Shown piece by piece: positions 44,065 through 52,708 of a stretch of DNA of 64,000 nucleotides. The notes under the pieces are model-generated. The model saw nothing but the letters and a program-made list of their open reading frames with translations, was not told the origin of the DNA and ran no database searches. The stretch is from a bacterium (GTDB lineage: Bacteria; Zhuqueibacterota; Zhuqueibacteria; Residuimicrobiales; Krinioviventaceae). A program made the translations under genes and the position numbers. Position 1 is the first letter of the stretch. Each line of letters opens with the position of its first letter. The stretch covers positions 434,001 to 498,000 of the forward strand of contig JAKQIY010000068.1 of assembly GCA_029561455.1 (NCBI GenBank), read 5' to 3'.

Positions 44065-46368
44065 ATGAACCGAACGACTACCAACCCAGGATATAAAATT
44101 CAAATAATGACCGGATACGGGCTAGTGCTCGCCACCCTGTTGCTGTTTATCACCAACTCTCCAGCCATCGCTGCACAGCAGGAAGTGATAATACTGCCCG
44201 AATCGGCGGACAAGCTGGTTCTGATCCCGGGATCAAGTATCGGTAATGACTGGCGCAATAACCTGGAAATAGAAGAGGACGGCTGGCTGCTGTGCATGGG
44301 CGCTCCGGGGGGAGTTGGTTTTGATCTTGAAAAAAAATATGACCAGTTTATCAGCCTGGATGTCAGCGATTATATGTCCTTGTCCGCTGAATTCCCTTCG
44401 ACCACCTGTTATATCCGCATTAAATTCGAGTTAACCGGCGAACAAGTAGATGATATATCCCTGTTATTGTTAAAAATACGTTATGACGACGGATTTGTCC
44501 TGTATTTAAACGGGGAGCGGATTGCTGCCGCCAATGCGCCAAACCGCCTCAACTGGGATTCTCATGCCACAGCGCAACATGATGGCGCAGAACCCGTCGA
44601 ATACAATATCACTTTGTTTAAAGAACTGCTGGTTGCCGGAGAAAACCTGCTGGCCATTCAGGGTTTGAACAATTCGTCCAGCGATCCGGACTTTCTGATC
44701 CTGCCGCAACTCGTCTCCGCGCCCAGTCCGTTTAGCGATACGACCAAATCCAATTTACCCCTGGTGTTCATCGATACCGAAGACCAGGAAATTCCCCAGG
44801 ATTATCGCATCCCGGCATACATGGGAGTTATCGACAACGGCCGGGATCAATGGCATTCTCTGCAGGATTCACTCAACAATTATAATGGCCGTATCAATAT
44901 TGAAGTGCGCGGCTCCAGTTCCGCTGGCTGGCAAAAAAAACAATATGGTTTGGAAACCCAGGATGAAAACGGCAATAACCTGAACACCCCGCTGCTCGGC
45001 CTGCCGGAGGAAAACGACTGGATATTGAACGCTCCCTATATCGACAAATCCCTGCTGCGTAATGTGCTCACCTACCGGTTGGCGCGGGATATGGGTCGTT
45101 ATGCTTCCCGCACGCGGTATTGTGAACTGTTCCTGAACGAGGACTATAAGGGTATTTACATTTTAATGGAAAAGATCAAACGCGATAACAATCGCGTGGA
45201 TATTGCGGCGCTTGATTCAACAGATGTAGAAGGCATTCAGGTAACCGGTGGGTACATTCTAAAAATCGACAAATCCGGCGATGACGGTTTTGCTTCTGCC
45301 TACCGGCCTGCAAACGGACTGAACCGGACGATTTTTTACCAATATCATTACCCGGCCGATGATGAAATCCTGCCGCAGCAAAAAGAGTATATTCAAAACT
45401 TTATCAGGGAATTTGAAGACTGTATGGCCGGGGAGAACTATAACGACCCGGATTCCGGCTATCAAAAATATATCGATATGGATTCGTTCATTGATTTTAT
45501 CATTATCAATGAACTGGCCAAGAATGTGGATGGTTACCGGATCAGCACCTTTCTCTATAAAGAACGAGATAAAAAGAACCAGCTTGGACTGCTTTACGCC
45601 GGTCCGGTGTGGGATTTTAACCTCGGTTATGGCCTGGCGAATTATTATGACGGCGAAGACACCGACGACTGGATGCTGGAAGAGTTGTCGTTTGGCGAGG
45701 GAATCCAGGGAGACGGCTCGCATGTGCCCTTTTGGTGGAGCAAACTGTTTCACGACCCGGCCTTTTCGCGACAATTCAGGCAGCGCTGGCATACGCTGCG
45801 CGCTGATGTGTTGGCTATTGACCGGATCCATCAGTTCATCACTGCCTGCGCCGATACCCTCGACGCCGCTCAGGAGCGGAATTTCACTATCTGGACCGGT
45901 CCGGGAGAGCCGCGTAGTTTTGGCGACGGCTTTTGGCCGGTGCCGGATATATTTTACTCATTTTCAACTTACCAGGATGAAGTGGATTATTTAAAAGCCT
46001 GGATTGAAGAGCGTATAATCTGGATTGATGAGAATATCGACCATATAACCGCCATCACCGGCCCGGAAAAACAGTTGCCTTTGACATTGCAGCTTGCCCA
46101 AAATTCACCCAATCCGTTCAACAGCGAAACCCGGATAGAATTTTGTCTGCCCACTGCCACCACGGTTTGCCTTGAAATATACAATGTTCAGGGTCAAAAA
46201 ATCAAAACCCTGGTGAACCGCCGGGAACCCGCCGGAACTGTAACTGTTAAATGGGACGGTCTGGATGAGTACGGAAGACCGGCCGCCAGCGGCATGTATT
46301 TCTGCCGCCTGAGCGATGGCGGCAATTCCAGCCTGGCTATAACCAGAAAAATGCTGTTGCTTAAATAG
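44065..46368 (+). CDS. Secreted CotH-kinase-family protein with sorting domain
   Basis: A 767-residue protein. The signal segment (MTGYGLVLATLLLF...AIAAQQ) is followed by a jelly-roll-like region (~80-225, IRYDDGFVLYLNGERIAAANA). The CotH domain (~245-640) shows EVRGSSSAGWQKKQYGLET, DKSLLRNVLTYRLARDMG, CELFLNEDYKGIYILMEKI and the metal-binding GPVWDFNLGYG. The sorting domain has NSPNPFNSETRI ending KMLLLK. CotH of Bacillus spores is an atypical protein kinase; secreted homologues in Gram-negatives have unknown targets. A start at 44107 would give a better-placed signal peptide; neither start has a clear ribosome site. It is followed 64 nt later by a sulfatase. Confidence 0.85.
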   Translation: MNRTTTNPGYKIQIMTGYGLVLATLLLFITNSPAIAAQQEVIILPESADKLVLIPGSSIGNDWRNNLEIEEDGWLLCMGAPGGVGFDLEKKYDQFISLDVSDYMSLSAEFPSTTCYIRIKFELTGEQVDDISLLLLKIRYDDGFVLYLNGERIAAANAPNRLNWDSHATAQHDGAEPVEYNITLFKELLVAGENLLAIQGLNNSSSDPDFLILPQLVSAPSPFSDTTKSNLPLVFIDTEDQEIPQDYRIPAYMGVIDNGRDQWHSLQDSLNNYNGRINIEVRGSSSAGWQKKQYGLETQDENGNNLNTPLLGLPEENDWILNAPYIDKSLLRNVLTYRLARDMGRYASRTRYCELFLNEDYKGIYILMEKIKRDNNRVDIAALDSTDVEGIQVTGGYILKIDKSGDDGFASAYRPANGLNRTIFYQYHYPADDEILPQQKEYIQNFIREFEDCMAGENYNDPDSGYQKYIDMDSFIDFIIINELAKNVDGYRISTFLYKERDKKNQLGLLYAGPVWDFNLGYGLANYYDGEDTDDWMLEELSFGEGIQGDGSHVPFWWSKLFHDPAFSRQFRQRWHTLRADVLAIDRIHQFITACADTLDAAQERNFTIWTGPGEPRSFGDGFWPVPDIFYSFSTYQDEVDYLKAWIEERIIWIDENIDHITAITGPEKQLPLTLQLAQNSPNPFNSETRIEFCLPTATTVCLEIYNVQGQKIKTLVNRREPAGTVTVKWDGLDEYGRPAASGMYFCRLSDGGNSSLAITRKMLLLK

Positions 46369-46432
46369 TGCAGAAGATCATTTCTCACTCTGATGAAATG
46401 CTGAAAAATTGTAACGCCAATATTAAGGATAA

Positions 46433-47893
46433 ATGATGCCCCGTAAAACCATAACCCGCCGTACTTTTATGCAAACCCTGGGCAGCAGCGCCGCGGTGCT
46501 GAGTCTGCCCCTTGCTCAATGCAGTAAAAACGACAAGCGCTTGCCCAATATCATCCTCATCCTTGCCGATGATATGGGATACGGTGATCTGTCATGCCTG
46601 AACCGGGACTCGAAAATTCCTACTCCCAACATGGATCGAATTGCCGGTGAAGGCGTGATTTTCACCGACGCCCATAGCGGTTCGGCAGTGTGCACGCCAA
46701 CCCGCTATGGACTGTTAACCGGTCAATACTGCTGGCGCACGGAACTGAAAAAAGGAGTTTTGTGGGGTTATGATCCTTTGCTGATAGATGTAAACAGAAT
46801 AACCCTGGCTTCACTGTTGAAACAGAACGGTTATGTGACCGCCGGCATCGGCAAATGGCATTTGGGCCTGGGCGCCGAAAAACCGGTCGATTACAGCAAA
46901 CCCCTGCGGCCGGGCCCGAATGAACTGGGCTTTGACTATTATTTTGGCATCCCCGCCTCGCTGGATATGGAACCTTACCTCTATTTTGAAAACGATCACG
47001 TGGTCGGTTTACCTATAGAAGAAACCGGCGGTGGTAATCGTGACAGCGACGGCTACTGGCTGTCCGGTCAGATTATGCCGGGATTCAGACACATAGACGT
47101 CCTCCCTACCCTCACCCAAAAAGCAACGGCGTTCCTTGACGATCATGCCGCGTCCAAACCGGGCGCGCCATTCTTTTTATATTTACCCTTGTCCGCCCCG
47201 CACGATCCCTGGGTTCCGGCCCCGGAATTTGCCGGTAAAAGTAAAGCCGGCCGGTATGGGGACTTTGTCGCCCAGGTCGATGGCACTGTGGGCCAGTTAT
47301 TACAAACTCTGGAGCGACTTGAAATGGCCGAGAACACCCTGATCATTGTCACCAGCGATAATGGTGCGGATGTGCGCTTTCTCGATCCCGCTTTTGGTCA
47401 TAAAGGAAACTTCAAGTTCCGGGGACAAAAATCCGATATCTGGGACGGCGGACACCGTATTCCCTTTATCGCCCGCTGGCCGAAACATATCAAACCCGGT
47501 TCGGTCTGCGCCAACCTCTTGTGCCTGACCGATATGCTGGCTACTGTGGCGGCGATTGTCGGTGTTGAAATGCCCGCCAACGCCGGCGAGGACAGTTTCA
47601 ATCAACTCCCCGCTTTATTGGACCGGGCACCGATAACCCCGGTGCGCGAAGCGGTTGTACACCATTCCAGCGAAGGGATGTTTGCCATCCGCAAAGGGAA
47701 CTGGAAGCTGATAGCGGGACGCGGTTCCGGCGGCTGGACCGACCGGGGCAAGCAAAGCGACCCGCCGGGACAGTTATACGATATGAGCGCCGATATAAAC
47801 GAGCGGCAAAATCTATATGAAAACTACCCGGATATTGTTAAAGAGTTGACTGCTCTGCTCGATCAATATATTCGCGAGGGGCGCAGCAGATAA
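46433..47893 (+). CDS. Exported arylsulfatase (S1 family, Cys-type)
   Basis: A 486-residue sulfatase. The N-terminus combines a twin-arginine-like motif (TRRTFMQTLGSSAAVL) with a possible lipobox (LPLAQC). The metal-binding ILADDMGYGDLSC and the formylglycine motif CTPTR (in GSAVCTPTRYGLLTGQY) define the S1 family; a separate formylglycine-generating enzyme is needed and is not in the window. The later metal site SDNGAD is also present. It should remove sulfate esters from a polysaccharide such as a sulfated algal or animal glycan. The start is the ATG pair at 46433, with AAGGAT upstream. Confidence 0.92.
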   Translation: MMPRKTITRRTFMQTLGSSAAVLSLPLAQCSKNDKRLPNIILILADDMGYGDLSCLNRDSKIPTPNMDRIAGEGVIFTDAHSGSAVCTPTRYGLLTGQYCWRTELKKGVLWGYDPLLIDVNRITLASLLKQNGYVTAGIGKWHLGLGAEKPVDYSKPLRPGPNELGFDYYFGIPASLDMEPYLYFENDHVVGLPIEETGGGNRDSDGYWLSGQIMPGFRHIDVLPTLTQKATAFLDDHAASKPGAPFFLYLPLSAPHDPWVPAPEFAGKSKAGRYGDFVAQVDGTVGQLLQTLERLEMAENTLIIVTSDNGADVRFLDPAFGHKGNFKFRGQKSDIWDGGHRIPFIARWPKHIKPGSVCANLLCLTDMLATVAAIVGVEMPANAGEDSFNQLPALLDRAPITPVREAVVHHSSEGMFAIRKGNWKLIAGRGSGGWTDRGKQSDPPGQLYDMSADINERQNLYENYPDIVKELTALLDQYIREGRSR

Positions 47894-48317
47894 CAACAGG
47901 GATGGCCCCCGGCCATCCCTATCGCACCAACAGCAAATTCTATTTAATTCAGGGCTGCACACAATAAATCTATGCTATAAAGCATGGGGACAATAATGAT
48001 GCATTACCAAAGCAAAAGTAAACCGCCCGGCTCTTACCGGTTTTCCGGAGTAACAAGTTCATATCTTTGGGTTTTATATAATGCAACATTGTAAAAGTTG
48101 CAATGTCAGAATGAATGTTAAAATATTGAGCCGCCGGACGGGCAGTTTGCATTCCCGGAAAAGGATTTAAATTTACAGCCTTTCCGGCGGCCTATTCCTT
48201 CAATAACCAAAGTTAATTAGTTATCATATAATCTATTTTACTTGAATTACAAAAATTAACATTTTTGAATATTGCGAAATTAAGGGCTGCCAAAGGGCAG
48301 CCCTTCACCAAAAGATA
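47894..48317. other. 424-bp intergenic with several hairpins, no gene
   Basis: After the sulfatase stop lies a 10-bp stem (agggatggcc 47898-47907, ggccatccct 47911-47920) without T tract. Further on gccgccgga (48130-48138) pairs with tccggcggc (48183-48191) across a 44-nt loop. A third, perfect 10-bp stem (48282-48291 with 48296-48305) is followed by TTAATTT on the minus strand and probably ends the decayed gene next door. Short open frames here do not look coding. Confidence 0.5.
48282..48305 (-). terminator. Terminator-like hairpin after the decayed gene
   Basis: aagggctgcc (48282-48291) pairs perfectly with ggcagccctt (48296-48305) around a 4-nt loop, followed on the minus strand by TTAATTTCG. 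It sits 13 nt past the remnant's TAG at 48318-48320. Confidence 0.6.
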
Positions 48318-48552
48318 CTACCGAAGCAGCATCATTTTTTAAGGTTTTTTCGATTCCATTTGCCGGGTAAAAGAACATCACCGGCGATACCGGCCTGTTT
48401 ACATTCCGGCAAGAGAATCTGAGCATTAATCTCTGCTTAACACCTCCTGTATGGCCGGCATTAAGCGGATTAGCAAGTAATTCAGGCCAGAGTCCTGAAT
48501 AATTGTTAATCTGAAAAAAACTGTAGCGCATAACCTTAATCTTATAATACAA
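48318..48552 (-). pseudogene. Decayed secreted-protein gene: sorting-domain remnant
   Basis: The minus strand reads FFYPANGIEKTLK in one frame. One extra A in the A run near 48335 shifts it; removing that base gives KMMLLR followed by TAG (48318-48320), the normal end of a sorting domain (compare KMMLIK, KMLLLK elsewhere here). Upstream there is no signal peptide and no complete domain, only degraded sequence back to about 48552. A copy of the chitin-locus operator motif lies just upstream (48568-48587) and a terminator-like hairpin just downstream. The likeliest origin is a small or internally deleted chitin-responsive secreted protein gene. Confidence 0.5.
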
Positions 48553-48567
48553 TGATAAATTTATTAG

Positions 48568-48587
48568 TTCATTGAATAAACATATTA
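48568..48587 (-). promoter_or_regulatory. Candidate ROK operator, copy at the decayed gene
   Basis: Bases 48568-48587 match 17 of 20 positions of the chitinase upstream site (54104-54123), including an identical ttcattgaat block. It lies just upstream of the decayed gene. Confidence 0.45.
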
Positions 48588-48690
48588 GTAAAACACGTCT
48601 CTTTTTTCAATTATTTACCTGTCTCCACACATAAAATTTCATTGTTTGAAAACTCTTGGTCGGTCTACAGTCTTACAATCATGCGGCTCC

Positions 48691-48723
48691 CCCCTGTTCA
48701 TTTCAGTAAGATATGAACAGGGG
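48691..48723 (-). terminator. Stem-loop after the chitin operon
   Basis: cccctgttcat (48691-48701) pairs perfectly with atgaacagggg (48713-48723), 12 nt after the GH20 stop. No T tract follows, so it may act in transcript stability or Rho-dependent ending. Confidence 0.6.
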
Positions 48724-48734
48724 TACTGCGCATA

Positions 48735-50786
48735 TCAATGTCCGGCGGTATACCTGACCAGTTTCTCTATGCCGGGTATCACCATGAGTTCCGTTTGTGC
48801 GCGGGGTGCGCCAGCTTGTTTCAAAATTGACAGTTGTTCATCCAACCATTTTTTATCCGGACGTTTGTGTTGTCCAATATTATCCAGGGCTGTCAAGCCA
48901 ATGGCAGCACAGTTGGCGAGATCTAAAGAAAGCGATTCAATTTCCGCCAATATCGGGCTGGTTTTAATCACGGGTAGCAATTTGTCATGATTATCTTTCC
49001 ATATTTGCAGGTGTTGCTTTAAAATTTCTGCGCTATGCTCCCCTCTGGCAGGTTCTGCCAGGTAATTATCGACCAGTTCACAAAATTCCCTGGCCACAGG
49101 CGCATCGGCAATAGCGGCATCGACAACCCGGGTTAACGGCGAATAGGACGTATAATCCCGCTGCGCGCCGCGGGTGTAAATCTTCACGGGTTCCAGTAAC
49201 TCAACCAGGGTTTGCAGGGGAACAATATCCTGGTTATTGGTCAAACGGCGCAGCATCATATCATGATTTTTAATATGGGTCAAGCCCAATTCTTCCAACC
49301 GGAAGCTGGTAATGTTTAAACGCCGAAACATATCGGCAAGATCGCGTACCGTTCCCGGCGACCAGAGCCGTTCGGCTATGGCAGCCGTGCGCGGCCAGAT
49401 ACGGGAATCAACGGTCTCCGGGGAAACATATTCAGCCCACATAGTCGCCTCGCCGCCGAGAATACATTGTTTTTCCTGATCGGTCAACGGCATATCGGCA
49501 GGCATCGGGTCATTCAGGTAATGGAAGGCGGTCGGTTGCATCAGATCAATATAATATCCATTGGATAAAATAGTCCGGTACCCCTGCCGGGCCGCATCGA
49601 TCAATGATTCCCGGCCCCGCCAGGATTGAATAACTATACTTTTTGGCATACCGGGATGCAATATTTCATCCCAGCCGACCATCTTTTTGTGATTTTTTTC
49701 CAGAATTGCCAGCAAGCGGCCATTGAAATAACTTTGCAAGGTATGATTATCTTTGATATTATTGGCTTGCATAAAAGCCTGAATGTCAGGATTGGTATCC
49801 CATTGTTTGCCGCTGTTTTCATCGCCGCCGATGTGCATATAATCATCCGGGAACAAGGTGCAGATTTCTGCAAAAAACCGGTCGAAGAAAGTATAGGTTG
49901 CCTCAATAGTGGGATTAAAAGTCGGGTCGAATACTCCCCATTTGCGTTCAATGGTGTACGGGCCCGGGGCGCTGGCCAGTTCCGGAAAAGCGACCAGCCA
50001 ACTGGTGGCATGACCGGGAATATCAAATTCCGGCATTACCCTGATACCGCGGTTGGCGGCATATTGAATTATATCCTTTATCTGGGCCTGGGTGTAATAC
50101 AGCCCGTCGGAACCTTGCAGATGCAATTGTGGAAAGGTATTACATTCAACGCGGAAACCCTGATCCTCACTAAGATGCCAGTGCATAACATTCAGCTTGA
50201 CTGCCGCCATGCCGTCAAGGTTACGTTTTACCATATCCACCGGCATAAAGTGGCGACAGGCATCGATCATCAAACCGCGCCAGGGAAACCGGGGCCGGTC
50301 GTTGATTTCCACAGTATGGAAAAAGTATCCTTTTTCATCAGCATCGAGCAATTGCAACAGGGTTTCGAGTCCCCGCATCGCGCCAATATCGGTAGCTGCA
50401 TTCAATGTTACGGCAGTTTCAGTTACCAGGAGTTGGTAAGATTCATCTTCGCCCAGTTCTACCTTGCCGGGTCGTTGTACATTGATTTCCATCCGGGGAT
50501 GTTCACATTTACTGCTTCTGGTAATAAAATCCTGCGGCAGAAACAACCCTGTGCGTCCGGCCAGGCGACGCAAGGTATTGGTAGTGTATTCATAGATACG
50601 GTTATCGGGATTGCCCTGCACCAGGGCGGTAAATTGCTCATCAAGACGAAAACTGGAATGGGTTTGCACAACTTGTTCCGGGATCGGCATCAGGTTCAAT
50701 TCCTGAGCCGCCTGTGTAAGGTTGGCGGTTACGAGTATGCAGCCGGTTAACATGAGTAATATCCATTGGGTTATTATATTCTTCAT
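48735..50786 (-). CDS. Secreted beta-N-acetylhexosaminidase (GH20)
   Basis: A 683-residue enzyme with signal peptide, a GH20b-type alpha/beta domain (~30-150, MPIPEQVVQTHSSFRL, YQLLVTETAVTLNA) and the GH20 TIM barrel (~155-500). Diagnostic segments are FPWRGLMIDACRHFMP, MHWHLSEDQGFRVE and the catalytic Asp-Glu in YMHIGGDENSGKQW. It releases terminal GlcNAc from chitin oligosaccharides using the acetamido group of the substrate. About 180 C-terminal residues form a helical tail. It is the third gene of the operon chitinase, symporter, hexosaminidase, 12 nt after the symporter. GGAAC precedes ATG 50786. Confidence 0.93.
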   Translation of the reverse strand: MKNIITQWILLMLTGCILVTANLTQAAQELNLMPIPEQVVQTHSSFRLDEQFTALVQGNPDNRIYEYTTNTLRRLAGRTGLFLPQDFITRSSKCEHPRMEINVQRPGKVELGEDESYQLLVTETAVTLNAATDIGAMRGLETLLQLLDADEKGYFFHTVEINDRPRFPWRGLMIDACRHFMPVDMVKRNLDGMAAVKLNVMHWHLSEDQGFRVECNTFPQLHLQGSDGLYYTQAQIKDIIQYAANRGIRVMPEFDIPGHATSWLVAFPELASAPGPYTIERKWGVFDPTFNPTIEATYTFFDRFFAEICTLFPDDYMHIGGDENSGKQWDTNPDIQAFMQANNIKDNHTLQSYFNGRLLAILEKNHKKMVGWDEILHPGMPKSIVIQSWRGRESLIDAARQGYRTILSNGYYIDLMQPTAFHYLNDPMPADMPLTDQEKQCILGGEATMWAEYVSPETVDSRIWPRTAAIAERLWSPGTVRDLADMFRRLNITSFRLEELGLTHIKNHDMMLRRLTNNQDIVPLQTLVELLEPVKIYTRGAQRDYTSYSPLTRVVDAAIADAPVAREFCELVDNYLAEPARGEHSAEILKQHLQIWKDNHDKLLPVIKTSPILAEIESLSLDLANCAAIGLTALDNIGQHKRPDKKWLDEQLSILKQAGAPRAQTELMVIPGIEKLVRYTAGH

Positions 50787-50798
50787 TGTTGTTCCTTT

Positions 50799-52700
50799 TT
50801 ACTTGTTCAAACTGGCAAAGCCGCGTTTTTTCAGATCATAATAAATAATGGCGGCGGCAATAGCGCCTACCAGGCAAAAGATAAAACCGCTAACAAATTG
50901 TAAAAGAACTAGTTTTCCAATACCAAACAGGAAAGAATAGACAAGAACTACACCACAAAACCAGTCCAGAAACAAGCGGCCAAAACCACTGTCGCTTTTC
51001 ACATCGGGTAAATTTTGAGTAATCCGTTTCCAACCGAGGCCGCCGGGGTGAACCCGGCGATAAAACTTTTCCAAAACGCTATCCGGCACTGGTTTGGTAA
51101 TAAATGTAACCACCAGCCATACCAGGGTAGTACCCAGCACAATGGGATACAGGGTAATGGGCGAAGCAAGGCCGAATACATTTTTCGCAATTGGATAGAT
51201 GATAAGCGGAGCGATCATCGCGGATATTTCCGACCAGGCATTAATTCGCCACCAGAACCAGCGCAAGATCAGCACGGCGCCCATTCCGGCGCTGGCGTTA
51301 ATAATGAACTCCCAGGCGCCGGATATAGTTGTTAAAAAATACCGGGTAATAAATAGTGAAAAAGCGATCATAACAATTATACCAAGACGTGATACCAGCA
51401 CATAATGATTTTCTTTGGCAGACGGCTTGATAAAACGCCGGTAAAAGTCATTGATTAAATACGATGTGCCCCAATTCAATTGCGAGGCAATGGTAGACAT
51501 GTACGCAGCCAGGAACACCGCGATCAACAAGCCCAGCAAACCGGCAGGTAAATAGCGAACCATTAATTTAGGGTACATAACGCCGGGATCAACTGTATTT
51601 TCATATTTTTCATAAAAATCCAGAAAAGCCTGATCTTGTTTATCCATTGTAGTAAGCGGCACTTTATTAACATACACCTGCACAACCCGGTCGTATAAAG
51701 CTGGATTTTCAGTTTGCAGGGCGCTTGGACTTTCCGCGCGGGGTAAAATGACCAGGGCAGCCAAGGCGACGAGAATCCAGGGCCAGGGACGCACCGCATA
51801 ATGTGCTATTGTAAACCATAATGTGGCAAACAGGCTATGCTTTTCATCTTTGGCCGACATCATACGTTGCGCAATATAACCACCGCCGCCGGGGTCGGCG
51901 CCAGGATACCAACTGGACCACCATTGTAAACCGATATGAGCGATAAATGCACCGGCCGATAGAGCCAGAACTCCGCCGGTTACTCCGCCAATCGTCATTT
52001 TACCAATGCGGGGGAAAAAGTCCAAAACCTGGGGCGCCAGGTGCTGCCGCAAAGCGACCAGACCGCCAACCTGGGGTAATTGCACGACCACAATTGCCAG
52101 AATAATGCATCCCAGCATGGCAAAGGCAAATTGAAAACTGTCGGTTCGGGCGGTGCCCAAAAGACCTGATGCTGAAGAATAAATCGCAACAATTACAGCC
52201 GTAATCACAACCAGCCAGAAAGAATCAAATCCGGGTATGGTAACATAAAAGATCTTTTGCATGGCTTTGTGAACCCAGCCCATAACAATGGCATTCATGA
52301 ACAAACCGAGATACAGGGCGCGAAAACCTCTGAGAACGGCGGCGGCTTTGCCGGAGTAGCGCAGTTCTACAAATTCCACATCGGTCATAATCCCGGCGCG
52401 GCGCCACAAGCGGGCAAAAAAGAATACTGTCAGCATACCACCGATAGCCAGGTTCCACCACAGCCAGTTACCGGCTATGCCGTTTCGGGCGACCAGTTCG
52501 GTTACCGCCAGGGGCGTATCGGCGGCAAAAGTAGTAGCCACCATTGCCGTACCGGCCAGGTACCAGGGCAGGTTACGGCCCGACAAAAAGAACTCGCCGG
52601 TGTCCTTTCCCGCCCGTTTTGAATAATAAGCAGCAATTCCGAAAATGATAATGAAAAAAGTTATAATGACCGAAATATCCAAAAGCTGTAATTGATGCAT
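50799..52700 (-). CDS. Sodium:solute symporter (SSS family), probably for GlcNAc or chitobiose
   Basis: A 633-residue inner-membrane transporter with about 14 hydrophobic helices. SSS features include GEFFLSGRNLPWYLAGTAMV near the N-terminus and MSTIASQLNWGTSYLINDFY in the helix 8-9 region. A soluble loop at ~320-370 (VYVNKVPLTTMDKQDQAF) is longer than in the sugar symporters I know. Placement between chitinase (8 nt) and hexosaminidase (12 nt) points to uptake of the products, GlcNAc or chitobiose, driven by sodium. No PTS or ABC importer occurs in the locus. GGGAG precedes ATG 52700. Confidence 0.88.
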   Translation of the reverse strand: MHQLQLLDISVIITFFIIIFGIAAYYSKRAGKDTGEFFLSGRNLPWYLAGTAMVATTFAADTPLAVTELVARNGIAGNWLWWNLAIGGMLTVFFFARLWRRAGIMTDVEFVELRYSGKAAAVLRGFRALYLGLFMNAIVMGWVHKAMQKIFYVTIPGFDSFWLVVITAVIVAIYSSASGLLGTARTDSFQFAFAMLGCIILAIVVVQLPQVGGLVALRQHLAPQVLDFFPRIGKMTIGGVTGGVLALSAGAFIAHIGLQWWSSWYPGADPGGGGYIAQRMMSAKDEKHSLFATLWFTIAHYAVRPWPWILVALAALVILPRAESPSALQTENPALYDRVVQVYVNKVPLTTMDKQDQAFLDFYEKYENTVDPGVMYPKLMVRYLPAGLLGLLIAVFLAAYMSTIASQLNWGTSYLINDFYRRFIKPSAKENHYVLVSRLGIIVMIAFSLFITRYFLTTISGAWEFIINASAGMGAVLILRWFWWRINAWSEISAMIAPLIIYPIAKNVFGLASPITLYPIVLGTTLVWLVVTFITKPVPDSVLEKFYRRVHPGGLGWKRITQNLPDVKSDSGFGRLFLDWFCGVVLVYSFLFGIGKLVLLQFVSGFIFCLVGAIAAAIIYYDLKKRGFASLNK

Positions 52701-52708
52701 AATACTCC

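Noticed and set aside
47970-48152. 60-codon minus-strand frame near the sulfatase
   Set aside because: No ribosome site, no family features, and it overlaps hairpin-rich intergenic DNA.
48280-48552. 90-codon open frame read as an intact gene
   Set aside because: It runs through a terminator-like hairpin and reads the sorting-domain end out of frame; it is better explained as a decayed gene.
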